DNA from: Homarus americanus
Taxonomy: Eukaryota; Arthropoda; Malacostraca; Decapoda; Nephropidae
Direction of reading: 5' to 3'
DNA: 64,000 nt
Assembly: GCF_018991925.1 (NCBI RefSeq)
Contig: NW_024735503.1
Span: 3,389,253-3,453,252, forward strand
In this document: piece after piece, positions 20,696-32,490 of the stretch
Layout: each line of letters opens with the position of its first letter
Position numbering within the stretch: position 1 is the stretch's first letter
Made by a program: the position numbers and the translations under genes
The notes under the pieces: model-generated
What the model saw: the letters and a program-made list of their open reading frames with translations, nothing else
Told to the model about the DNA's origin: nothing
The model's database searches: none

Positions 20696-21738
20696 CGGTT
20701 ACGAGGCAGCAACAATGTTTTTGTCAATACCCATGTTTTGTTGTTTTAGATGTGTAATAATGATTAACATAATATATTTTCTCTTTGATCACACTTTATT
20801 ATTCCATAGTACTATAATAAACGCTCTGCCTTTCTGTCTCATCAATATTATTTATATTTTATTTAATTTTTTTGTTAAAATTTAAACGAACAGCCAATGA
20901 GTTAGAATAACTCAAGCTCCCCAATGGAGGTAAATAAAGATATTCGTCATGTCGAGCCAGAACCATTCAGTTGGTGGTATAGTGAGGGCGTCGTGAGTTA
21001 TCGCAAATCAGCAATGACCACACGGCATTTACAGTACACATCAGAAACAAAGTATTTAAAAGTATCTTTGCACCGGTATTCCTTATGAAGTAGAAGATAC
21101 ATTATTATTTGATTTGGGTTGACTTTACATTTTTGCGATAGTAAATACTTGGCTGTGACTCCCCAACTACCCAGATGAATTACCTTGTTCTGTACAGACA
21201 TTCGTACATCAGACAGAAACATTCTATAGATAAATCACCATCGATGGATATAAAAAAAATACATTGCATGAGAACTCTCTGGTGTGTCAAACACGTCAAC
21301 TGCATCATTAATACAATAAACATTACAATATTTTGAAGCCTAATGCTATGAGTTTCTTCATTTCATCATTACTGCCTTCCGTGTATCGGTTAATTCATCG
21401 TCCTAAGTTACTAGACCATCGTATAACGGTAAACACTGTATCATGCTGGTATAACGATGACGCCAGGTGATGAAGGCAGCCGTCCGCATATGGTCACTGA
21501 GCTTCCACCAACTCCTCCCAATTCTTCTTCGCATAACCTACCATACCTGAGCCAGACCTGACCTGACCTGATATCACCAAACCTATAACTTAACCGAAAC
21601 TACACTAACCTAACCTGCACGACTAAACTTAGTCTAACCTAACGTAATCTGCCCATATATAACCCAGCCTAATATTCACCTGGGTTGGGAAAAGCGACAC
21701 GATTTTTGAATTTTGATCCCATGGACAAACTTTTCACG

Positions 21739-21791
<53 letters not shown>

Positions 21792-22084
21792 AAAATGACT
21801 ATTGTGTCAGCTTACAACCCCCGACATGAACCCCATAATATTGTACGTTATATGCAAAAGACAGCTGTCCAGTACTGAGTGACCAAGTTTCCTCATTAGC
21901 TGAAAACAATCCTGTACTCGTGTTTACAGGTGAGTCCAAGTAGTTTTTCCTCACGTCAACACATATCTCTTAATTTCGTACAATTTTTAATGAGAACTAT
22001 CAGAGCCATGTTACTATAATAATTCTCAAGGTTAACTTCGAAGCTCTTCATCTTCACCTCAGTTGACCTTTGACTTCCCCGTAG
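20696..22084. other. Upstream region of the NHLH gene; no coding exon seen
   Basis: AT-rich DNA with a degenerate CCTAA block (21540-21670) and an (AC)n run (about 21742-21790). The tract ttgacctttgacttccccgtag at 22063-22084 is a good 3' splice site directly before the first coding exon, so a 5' untranslated exon should lie upstream, but I could not place it. Confidence 0.5.
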
Positions 22085-22091
22085 ATTGGAC

Positions 22092-22237
22092 ATGGACTTC
22101 CCGCTGGCGGGTCACTACACGGCGTGCAGCTACATGACCTCGGGTGACCCCCGCCTGCTGGCCCCCCCTGAGCTCCGGGTCGCTGCCCTTCACGCTGCCC
22201 CACGTCCTGACCTCCAAGTCAAGCACGAACTATCTAG
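22092..22237 (+). CDS. NHLH: NHLH exon with start codon
   Basis: The first ATG after the splice acceptor at 22084 opens [20 protein letters not shown] and continues with [20 protein letters not shown]. The exon ends CTATCTAG before gtgagt in phase 2. There is no domain; the segment is Ala/Pro/Leu-rich. A second possible donor-like gtgagt occurs 21 bases further on. Start choice rests on the first in-frame ATG and on the phase match downstream. Confidence 0.7.
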
Positions 22238-24284
22238 GTGAGTCAAGTACCCGCTAAGGTGAGTCAAGTACCCATTTCTGACAGCCGTCCACCACACGTG
22301 TTGTTAGAATTGTCCATGAAAGATTCCTACAAGAAGCAGCCCTGATTTTACCAAACATTAATTATCTTTGTAATTACTTGTAATTTACAGTATATTAAGT
22401 CATATTAATATTCCCATAACCCACTGATAAATTTGATAACCACAATTCCTTAATTTCGTTAAATTCACCATACAGTTGGCCTAAATATTTTTTAATATGG
22501 CAACACTGTATGATCTACGCTTCCGAGTCTGAAGAAGCACCACAGTGAGATACAGCCCCGGTGCTTCCTTAGGATGTATTATGTAAGTGTATATGATTTT
22601 TTCTTTTGGTTTTAGTATTTTAATTTGTTCACAATTCTATTAATATATGAATGAATGAATATTTCCTTGAGCTAGTTATGGAATATTCGGCGTGTATTTT
22701 GGCTAGAGGCGGGCGGCGACTCGTAGGTTACCCAACTGAAACCGAGATCCGTGTTTGGTGCTTTAATGACCCAGGTCCTGTAATTATAGTAATGGTAGAA
22801 GACGAGTGCAATTAGTGACGTCACATCTCCCGGACAGGTCAGAGCTGAGTCGTTGTTTGGACTACCGACCAACGCCTGACTATACCTCTAGGCCTGACCT
22901 CAGAGCCGACCTCCTGCCCGTCGAACTACGAGCTGACCTCGTCCGCCGTGACCTCCGCACCGACCTCAGAACACACGAGGGGTCAGCGGGTCACCGTGAA
23001 GACACAAGAGGACACCTGAAGCACGATAACAGGCCGTCGGATATCGAAAACGACCCAACCTTTGTCCTCGCTGACTCAAACGCCGCCACCAGCAAGAGGT
23101 CAAGGTAGGTCACGTTCCTTTGCTGCCCACGTTAAGTAAACCCAAATAGGTCGTGAGTCCTCTTTGTTCTCTGCCCAACTCAGACAAGTCTTAAGTAATG
23201 TTGTGAGCATTACAGTTCCCCGGTAAAGAATGACGAGCTATACTACAGTGTTTACAGAATCCTATTATATTTGTGTTTTAGATTCCATTGAGGTACTGTA
23301 TGTGCTCAACATAACTGTCCTTACATTATGTCAGTTGTAATTTAAGGACTTTAAGCGGAATTGTAACGAACGCATCAGGATCGTGCCTTGTGTACATAAG
23401 ATGATGGAGTACGCTTAATAACAGTCACGGACGCGTAGCTTTCTCAAGGGACGAGAATAAACACAAACATCAAGGACTTTATAAACATGAAATATTTTTT
23501 TAAAGATCGTGGGACTTTGTAAACATCCTATACATTGTCTGTTCAGTAGCCTTGTGTGTATAGAAATCAGGCGACAGCCACCAGTGTACCCGTGTGACAG
23601 TCTGGATATAATTGTATAAATAATATTATTGTATTCAATCGTAACTCATTATACTTTGACTTAACCTACCTTGAGCTGATTTAAGCTAACCAAAGTTAAC
23701 TTAACCTAAGATTTTGTTAGATTTAATCTAACCTAACCTTTTCTTCTCCTTATTTATGCTTAACCTTACGTAACCTCAACCTAAACTAACCCTAACCTTA
23801 CCTAACTTTAACCTAACCTAACCTAACTTTAACCTAACCAACTGACAGGTAATGTTCATGGCCCCCTTGCAGATAGTGAGGGACTAGACTCAACTGCCGT
23901 CCTTCTCTGCTTGAATTCGTTAGATTACTAGATCTGTACCTATTAGTATTGGGGCCCATAAGGACTGGGGCCCATTAGGACTAGGAGACCATTAGTACTC
24001 GGGCCCAAGTGTTGATCTTAACCGCGTGTTGGTTTTCTAGGGAGAGGGAACACGTTCTGGCCATGACCAAGGAAGAGAGGAGGAGACGGAGGCGGGCTAC
24101 CCTCAAGTACCGCACAGCGCACGCCAGCCGAGAACGCCTCAGGGTGGAGGCCTTCAATGTGGCCTTCGCGGAGTTGCGTAAGCTGCTACCCACGCTGCCG
24201 CCGGACAAGAAGCTCTCCAAGATAGAGATTCTCCGCCTGGCCATCTGCTACATCGCCTACCTCAACCACGTGCTGGATGTGTGA
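22092..24284 (+). CDS. NHLH: bHLH transcription factor, NHLH/HEN1 family
   Basis: Three exons (22092-22237, 22838-23104, 24041-24284) join in phase 2 at both introns and give a 218-residue protein. The C-terminal 60 residues are diagnostic: basic region [18 protein letters not shown], helix 1 [13 protein letters not shown], loop PPDKKLS, helix 2 [21 protein letters not shown] and stop, as in vertebrate NHLH1/NHLH2 and fly HLH4C, which also end right after helix 2. The acidic/basic run [11 protein letters not shown] before it is also family-typical. The factor should bind E-boxes (CANNTG) as a heterodimer with a class I bHLH partner in developing neurons (family knowledge). The N-terminal 137 residues are unlike the short vertebrate proteins (about 135 residues in total) and are rich in Asp/Arg/Leu. 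Confidence 0.9.
22838..23104 (+). CDS. NHLH: NHLH middle exon, Arg/Asp/Leu-rich
   Basis: The acceptor atctcccggacag at 22837 is the only nearby AG that keeps phase with the first exon; the TTAG at 22815 does not. The exon encodes a charged segment in which the words DLRADL, ELRADL, RDLRTDL recur, so it may have grown by short internal duplications of a gacctc-containing unit. It ends ACCAGCAAGAGGTCAAG before gtaggt, phase 2, joining the bHLH exon as S-R-E-R-E. No known motif is recognised. Confidence 0.7.
24041..24284 (+). CDS. NHLH: NHLH terminal exon with the complete bHLH domain
   Basis: The acceptor gttggttttctag precedes 24041. The exon encodes residues 138-218: [20 protein letters not shown], then the basic region (about 156-172, including the E-box-contacting Glu169 in SRERLR), helix 1 (173-187), loop and helix 2 (198-214), and NHVLDV followed by TGA. 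Codon use is GC-rich compared with the flanks, as expected for a conserved coding exon. Confidence 0.95.
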
Positions 24285-25080
24285 GTGTCTGTGGACACGT
24301 ACCTCACAGCGTCACTGGCCACAAACATGTTAGGTCCCCTGTTCACAGACTTCTCAGGGTCCCGTGGCCACACCAGACAGCCATGGAGTCCCGTTGCTGG
24401 TGTCTGTGTGGCCACTCCCTCGTAATAAACCTAGGGCAATATGCAGCAGACCACACAAGGCCATAACCCCGGTTACCGACTCATGTTACCCACAGATAAA
24501 GGGACGAGACAAAGCGTGTGTTGGAGGAATGTAACAGACGGGAGACCAACACACCTAAGTTTGGCTCAAAGGATCACCGTCCTGAGTGAATTCCTTGTTT
24601 GAGCCAAGAAAAATATTCATTCCGAAAAGAATGAGCAGTGCGTTCAAGATTTGGTCTCAAAATTGTTCTTCTGTGTTTTGTGTTCACTTTCCCCGCCTCA
24701 AACAGCAATGTTTATCATGGCTTTTAGGTTTATTTATCATGACATTTTTATGTACCTACGTCCTCATAATCTCAATATTAACAGTACCAATCGCCAAGGA
24801 AATGCAGACCAAATAAATTATTGTAAATTACAAAATACATCGCAAATATATTTCGAAAAAATCTCTCATGGAACCAAAATTATCCTTCAAATATTAAATA
24901 ATAAATCCGATATGGGTAAAGAATAGCGTCATGGCAACAAATACATTTTTTTTTTCATTTTGACGATAAATAAATATCCGTCACATAATAATGATCCCTC
25001 GTTATATACTGTCATATATAACAAAAATATATCTTTACTTACTGTTACAACACCAACCCGTACCTCACACACGGTTAATA
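24285..25080 (+). other. NHLH 3' flank, candidate polyadenylation signals
   Basis: No second gene is seen. AATAAA occurs at about 24424 (cgtaataaacc) and 24814 (ccaaataaatta), either of which could end the NHLH transcript. Open frames in the AT-rich part have no domain. Confidence 0.45.
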
Positions 25081-25089
25081 TAAGAGCTT

Positions 25090-26430
25090 AAATACAGCAG
25101 GTGTTGTAATATTGGGATAACTGCTGTAATATTGCTGTAACTGCTGTAATATTGCTGTAACTGCTGTAATATTGCGGTAACTGCTGTAATATTGGGGTAA
25201 CTGCTGTAATATTGAGATAATTGCTGTAACTGCTGTAATATTGCGGTAACTGCTGTAATATTGCAGTAATGTTGCGGTAACTGCTGTAACATTGCAGTAT
25301 CTGCAGTAATATTGCGGTAACTGCTGTAGCATTGCAGTAACTGTTGTAATATTGCGGTAACTGCTGTAATATTACGGTAACTGCTGTAATATTGCAGTAA
25401 CTGCTGTAATATTGCGGTAACTGCTGGAATATTGCGGTAACTGCTGTAATATTACCGTAACTGCTGTAATATTACGGTAACAGCTGTAATATTGCTGTAA
25501 CTGCTGTAATATTGCGGTAACTACTGTAATCTTTCGGTAACTGCAGTAATATTGTGGTGGCTACTATCATATTATGGTAACTTCTGTAATATTGTGGTAA
25601 CTGCTGTAATATTGTATTAACTACTGTAATATTGCGGTAACTGTTGTAATGTTGCATTAACTGCTGTAATATTACGGTAACTGTTGTAATATCGCGGTAA
25701 CTGCTGCAATATTGCGGTAACTGCTGTAATATCACGGTAATTGCTGTAATATCACGGTATCTCCTGTAATATTACGATAACTGCTGTAATATTGCGGTAA
25801 CTGCTGTAATATTGCGGTAACTGCTGTAATATTATGGTAACTGCTGTAATATTTCGGTAATAGCTGTAATATTGTTGTAACTGCTGTAATAATGCGGTAA
25901 CTACTGTAATCTTCAGGTAACGGCTGTAATATTGCTGTAACTGCTGTAATATTGCGGTAACTGCTGTAATATTTTGGTAACAGCTGTAATATGGCAGTAA
26001 CTACTGTAATATTGCGGTAACTACTGTAATCTTTCGATAACAGCTGTAATATTGCTGTAACTGCTGTAATATTGCGGTTACTGCTGTAATATTGCGGTAA
26101 CAGTTGTAATAATGCGGTAACTACGGTAATATTAATGTAACGGCTGTAATATTGCTGTAACTGCTGTAATATTGCTGCAACTGTTGTAATATTGCGGTAA
26201 CTGCTGTAATATTGCTGTAACAGTTGTAATATTGCAGTAACTACTGTAATATTTCGGTAACTGCAGTAATATTGTGGTGGCTAGTATCATATAACGGTAA
26301 CTTCTGTAATATTGCGGTAACTGCTGTAATATTGTATTAACTACTGTAATATTACGGTAACTGTTGTAATATTGCGGTAACTGCTGTAATATTACAGTAA
26401 CTACTATCACATTACGGTAGTGGCTGTAAA
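25090..26430. repeat. Minisatellite, 20-bp unit, about 66 copies
   Basis: Tandem copies of GGTAACTGCTGTAATATTGC with point variants (gctg, tacgg, tttcgg) but very constant 20-base length. Because 20 is not divisible by 3, long minus-strand frames of Leu-Gln-Gln-Leu / Tyr-Tyr arise; these are not genes. Confidence 0.95.
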
Positions 26431-26639
26431 TATCACGTAGTGGCGCAGTTATAAGAAATTTGGCGGGGGAAGGGGCGCAGTTATATACTGATCAAACGTT
26501 GTGTGAGGTTATCTTGGTTCACTTCTGAATTTATTTAACATTTTACCCCAAGATATTCCTGCTGTGTGAATGACTACTTTTTATTTCTGCGTATTGCAAA
26601 TAGTTTATGTCTATGTAATATCTTATTTACGTATAAGCT

Positions 26640-26802
<163 letters not shown>

Positions 26803-26814
26803 CGTTATTGGTAG

Positions 26815-28215
26815 CCTTGTAATGTTGGTAGCCTCTCAATGTAGGTTGACTGCAAGTTGTTGGCAACCCTATTAGTAATAAAAGTAGCCTGGTACTGTTG
26901 GCAGCCTATTAATGTAGGTAGCCTGATACTGTTGGCAGCCTATTAACAGGTAGCCTGGATACTGCTGGCAGCCTATTAATGTAGGTAGCTCTGATACTGC
27001 TAAGTGTTTGCACGTAGGTAGCCTGATACTGCTGGCAGCCCACAATGTAGTAGCCTGATACTGCTGGGCGTTTCCACAATGGGTAGCCTGGATACCGTTA
27101 AGCAGCCCACAATGGGTAGCCAGATACTGCTGGCAGCTCATTAACGTCGGTTGCCTGCAGTATTGGCAGCCTGGCTAATGGCCTGACATCGCTGGCACGC
27201 CTATTAATGTAGGTAGCCTAATACTGTTGGCGTTTCCATAATGTAGGTAGCCTGATACTGTTGGCAGCCCACAATGTAGGTAGCCTGATACTGTTGGCAG
27301 CCTATTAATGTAGGTAGCCTGATACTGCTGGCAGCCTATTAATGTAGGTAGCCTGATACTGTTGGCAGCCTATTAATGTAGGTAGCCTGATACTGCTGGC
27401 AGCCTATTAATGTAGGTAGCCTGATACTGTTGGCAGCCTATTAATGTAGGTAGCCTGATACTGTTGGCAGCCTATTAATGTAGGTAGCCTGATACTGTTG
27501 GCAGCCTATTAATGTAGGTAGCCTGATACTGCTGGCAGCCTATTAATGTAGGTAGCCTGATACTGTTGGCAGCCTATTAATGTAGGTAGCCTGATACTGT
27601 TGGCAGCCTATTAATGTAGGTAGCCTGATACTGTTGGCAGCCTATTAATGTAGGTAGCCTGATACTGTTGGCAGCCCATTAATGTAGGTAGCCTGATACC
27701 GTTGGCAGCCTATTAATGTAGGTAGCCTGATACTGTTGGCAGCTCTATTAATGTCGGTTGCTCTGGTAGTATTGGCAGCCTATTAATGTAGGTAGCCCTG
27801 ATACTGTTAAGTGCTTCATTAATGTAGGTAGCCTGATACTGTTGGCAGCCTATTAATGTAGGTAGCCTGATACTGTTGGCAGCCTATTAATGTAGGTAGC
27901 CTGGTACTGTTGGTAGCTCTATTAATGTCGGTTGCCTGATACTGTTGGCAGCCTATTAATGTAGGTAGCCTGATACTGTTGGTAGCCTATTAATGTAGGT
28001 AGCCTGATACTGTTGGCAGCCTATTAATGTAGGTAGCCTGATACTGTTGGCAGCCTATTAATGTAGGTAGCCTGATACTGTTGGTAGCCTATTAATGTAG
28101 GTAGCCTGATACTGTTGGCAGCCTATTAATGTCGGTTGCCTGGTACTGTTGGCAGCCTATTAATGTCGGTTGCCTGGTAGTATTGGCAGCTTAATAATGT
28201 TGGCAGCTTGGTAAT
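26815..28215. repeat. Minisatellite, 34-bp unit, about 40 copies
   Basis: The unit combines ttaatgtaggtagcctgata and ctgttggcagccta; the period measured from successive 'ggcagcc' words is 34 (27364, 27398). The central part (27230-27720) is nearly homogeneous, while both edges are diverged with indels, the pattern expected from unequal exchange or slippage in the middle of an array. Confidence 0.95.
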
Positions 28216-29490
28216 AACCACCAACATTTATCAACCACTTACAGAGTCACCATTAATGAGTAAGTGTAATTAAGAGAGAGACTATAGAGTGTTACTATTG
28301 CAATACTCATGGTTGTGAGGAGGACAGGAAGGCCAGTGTTGTACCTGTAGTAAGAGACAAGGTGGCTGCAACAATGGTCAGCACTACATCCTGCCAGGTC
28401 ACGTACACACCATCTATTCACATGTACGGGAATGTAATAAAATATATTGATCTTCTTGTATTGTTTTCTTGCCACTAAGCGCCCTCTGTCAGGTAAAGTA
28501 TATGGCATGAATATCAAGTAGCCGTGTCATACAACTTTTAATTAATTCATTAAATTACATTATATAACTGAAATCTTTGTTACTTACTTTACTAACATCA
28601 TGTACAGTATTTACTAGTATTAGGGATTATTTCTCAAAGGGGGAGGGGAGTTATTTTTGTATCTACCTAGTAATAAATCCAGTCAAGTTATTAAATACTG
28701 GCACCGAGCAGAGTAGTGTTGACTGGTGGGAAAATACGTCAAACAAGTTTAGTATTTACGAAAAACACATTAAATTTATAAAAAATTATTTGAAGCGCCG
28801 GGAGTGATAAGTGAGAGGGGGGCGGACAAAACACCTGCCGTCCACACGAGTCTTGTTTACAAGTCATTTGAGTCAGTGGTGGACTAACGAGGGGAGGAGG
28901 CTACTACTACAGGGCTTGGATTAGCTGAGAGAGGGAGAGGGGAGAAGGAGAGAGTGAATGCTGTCCCCGGCTGCATATTAATTGAGTTCCAGTTCTATTG
29001 GGCCCCAAATCAACCTTCACTAACCGTGAAATCTGGGGCCCTTGAAGGACTGGGACCCCTTTCCAATTGAGCACTAACCTTAAAGGTTCGAATAAATTCG
29101 GTTAGGACCTCTTAGGACTGGGCCCCATCCTTGACAATGTCTTAGATTAAACTGGGGCCCAATAGAACTAAACGCTCTGACCCTCTCCCTATTAGTCTGG
29201 GAGTCATTTGACAAGTCGCCGTGGCGCCCATCCTGCAAGCACACTCCCACTTTGTGATATTATCATCACTCCACAACCTCATCAAAGCCCTAGCGGAAAC
29301 ACTTGTAAGGCCACCGGTCCCACCACTGTGCGCTACCCATGTACAAAATGTTACATCAGGTGAGAAATTCACCAGCTCCTCCACAATGAGGTCCATTGCA
29401 GTAAATATACAGAATAAGTAATAATGGCAGGAACTTTTTATCCATACAATTTATCACTATTACTCACATCGCCCGAGAAGTATAGCATAT
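28216..29490. other. No supported gene between two minisatellites
   Basis: The stretch contains unique-looking DNA. At 28980-29165 the word ggggccc recurs with ttaggactgggg. A GC-richer part at 29205-29360 is open on both strands and ends in a donor-like caggtgaga at about 29359, but no domain is recognised in either translation. Confidence 0.4.
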
Positions 29491-29492
29491 CA

Positions 29493-30065
29493 TGAAGATT
29501 AGACACCCAGCATGCCCTCCTGAAGATCAGGCACCCTAGCTCCCTCCCGAAAATTAGGCACCACGAGTGCCCTCCAGAAGATTAGGCACGATGAGTGCCC
29601 TCCTGAAGATTAGGCACCACGAGTGCCCTCCTGAAGATTAGACACGATGAGTGCCCTCCTGAAGATTAGACACGATGAGTGCCCTCCTGAAGATTAAGCA
29701 CCACGAGTGCCCTCCAGAAGATTAGGCACGATGAGTGCCCTCCTGAAGATTAGACACGATGAGTGCCCTCCTGAAGATTAAGCACCACGAGTGCCCTCCA
29801 GAAGATTAGGCACGATGAGTGCCCTCCTGAAGATTAAGCACCACGAGTGCCCTCCTGAGGATTAGACACGATGAGTGCCCTCCAGAAGATTAGGCACGAT
29901 GAGTGCCCTCCTGAAGATTAGGCACCACGAGTGCCCTCCTGAAGATTAGACACCCAGAATGCCCTCCTGAAGATTAGGTACCACGAGTGCCCTCCTGAGG
30001 ATTAGACACCCAGAATGCCCTCCTGAAGATTAGGTACCACGAGTGCCCTCCTGAGGATTAGGCAC
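29493..30065. repeat. Minisatellite, 28-bp unit, about 20 copies
   Basis: The unit is built from gaagattaggcaccacgagt plus gccctcct. The period is 28 (gaagat at 29605 and 29633). Two variants, 'ccacgagtg' and 'gatgagtg', alternate in longer blocks, so a higher-order pattern of about 56-112 bases is likely. Whole units repeat without unique spacers. Confidence 0.93.
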
Positions 30066-31910
30066 ACCTCCCCATAGAACACCCCCAACAACACCCTCCC
30101 TCCTACCACACTGCCAACAACACCCTCCCTCCTACCACACCTCCAGCAACACCCTCCCTCCTACAACACCACAGCAACACCTCCCAAAACCACACTGCCA
30201 GCAACACCTCTACCACACCTCCAGCAACACCCTCCCCCTACAACACCCCCAGCAACACCCTCCTAAACCACACTGCCAGCAACAGTCTCCTCCCTACAAT
30301 ACCAACAAAACACCCACCTCCTACCACACCCCCGGCAACACCCTCCTCCTAACAAACTGGCAGCAACACCCTCCCTCCTACCACACCCCAACAACAACAC
30401 CCTCCCTCCTACAACACCCCAACACCCTCCCTCCTACAACACCCCCCGCAACACCTCCCTCCTAACAAACTGCCAACAACACCCTCCTCTCCTACCCCAG
30501 CAACACCCTCCCCTCCTACAACACACGCCAACAACACCCTCTCCTACCACACTGCCAACAACACCCTCCCCTCCTGCAATGCACCTTTCCTCTCCTACCC
30601 CCAACAACACCTTCCCTCCTACAAAACCCCCACCAACACCCTCCTCCTACCACACTGCCAGCAACACCCTCCTCCTACAACACCCCAACAACACCTCCCT
30701 CCTACAAAACCCCCAACACCCTCCCTCCTACAACACCCCCCAACATCCTCTCCTTCCCACACCCCTGGCAACCTCCCTCTACTAACCCCACCAACAACCT
30801 CCCTCCTTCCACCCCCTGCCCAACACCCTCCCGCCTACAACACTACCAGCGACACCCTCTTTCCTACAACACACCCCAACAACAACACCCTCCCTCCTAC
30901 AACACACCCAACATCACCCTCCTCCTACAACACCCCCAGCAACACCTCCTCCTACAACCAGACCAACACCCTCCTCCTACAACACCCCCAACAACACTCT
31001 CCCTCCTACGACACTGCCAACAACACTCCTCTACAACACTGCCAACAACACCTCCCTCCTACCCCCCAACAACATCTCCCTCCTACCTGCCAACCCTACC
31101 TCATACAACACCCCCACACAACACTCCTAACACTGCCAGCAACACCCTCCCTCCTACAACACCCCCAGCAACACCTCCCCTCCTACACCCCAGCAACACC
31201 TCCATCCTACCACACCCCCACCACCCTCCTCTCTCCAACCCCCAGCACCCTCTCTCCTACAACACCCCCAGCAGCAACCCACCTATCACACCTCAGCCAC
31301 ACCTCCCTCCCACACACCCCAGCAACACTCTCCCTCCTACAACCCCCAGCAATACCCTCCTTACAACACCCCCAACCACCGCCCCTACAATACCCCGTCA
31401 ACACTGTACACCCCTAGTAACACCCTCCCTCCTACAACACCCCAGCAATACCCTCCTAAACACCCCCAGCAACATCCTCCTACCTACAAACCCTGCCAGC
31501 AACACCTCCCCCTAAACACCCTCATCAACACTGTTACCCCTTACAACACCCCCCCAACACTCTCCCACCTACAACCCTGCCAGCAATACCCTCCCCCTAC
31601 AACACCGCCATCAACACTGTTACCCCTTACAACACCCCCACCAACACCTCCCACCTACAACCCTGCCAGCAACATCCCCCTACAACACCCTCATCAACAC
31701 CATTGCCCTTACAACACCCCCACCAACACCCTCCCACCTACAACCCTGCCAGCACCCTCCCCCTACAACACCGCCATCAACACTGTTACCCTTACAACAC
31801 CCCCACCAACACCCTCCCACCTACAACCCTACCCTCCCCCCCCCCAACACCCCCATCAACACTGTTACCCCTTCAACCCTCAGCAACACCCTCTACCCTT
31901 TACACTATGG
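30065..31910. repeat. C-rich imperfect satellite (CAACACCCTCCCTCCTA type)
   Basis: Imperfect copies of caacaccctccctcctacaa and caccccag, almost free of G on this strand except in 'ccagcaac' and 'tgccag' words. Length variation between copies is high. No real gene; short Pro/Thr/Ser frames are by-products. Confidence 0.9.
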
Positions 31911-32385
31911 TGATCTGAATAGCCTGAACAAATCCCATGTCTGAATAACAAACAAAACCCCAAATATTTGTTAAAATCCTTCAATAAATCCGGAAATCTG
32001 GCGTAATCCTCGCTGGGTGAAGCAGAAGGTGAGGTCATTACTCGCCGATTACTTTACCCTTCCTATCACTCTCCCTCTTGCCTCCCATCCTTCCGATAGT
32101 CCTATTCTACTGATCTTTTCCTCCTACCCTTCCTATTCCACCCTCCTCCTTTCTTACCTCTTCTATTCGTCTCCTTTCTATTTATCCTATCCCTTCTTTT
32201 CCTCTCCTCTCTTCATTTTCCTTTCCTCACTTTTTCCCCAACACCCCATCCCTCCTACCCATTCTCCTCTCCCTCCTCTCCATTCACCCCCACCACGGTT
32301 CAGGAGTATTGTTACCATCAACAGGACACTCGTCTGGGCGGGCTGGTGAGTAGTGACCGCGTGTCGCTACTAGTGTGTGTAATTA

Positions 32386-32417
<32 letters not shown>

Positions 32418-32490
32418 TGTGTGTGTGTGTGTGATGTGTGTGTGTAAGAAGATTTGAGTTAATTCTAAGAACTACATAACCTATACACAC
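31911..32490. other. Pyrimidine-rich unique stretch and GT run
   Basis: 32040-32300 is CT-rich (Leu/Ser/Pro frame of 110 residues, judged spurious), and 32378-32450 is a broken (GT)n. No gene seen. Confidence 0.6.
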
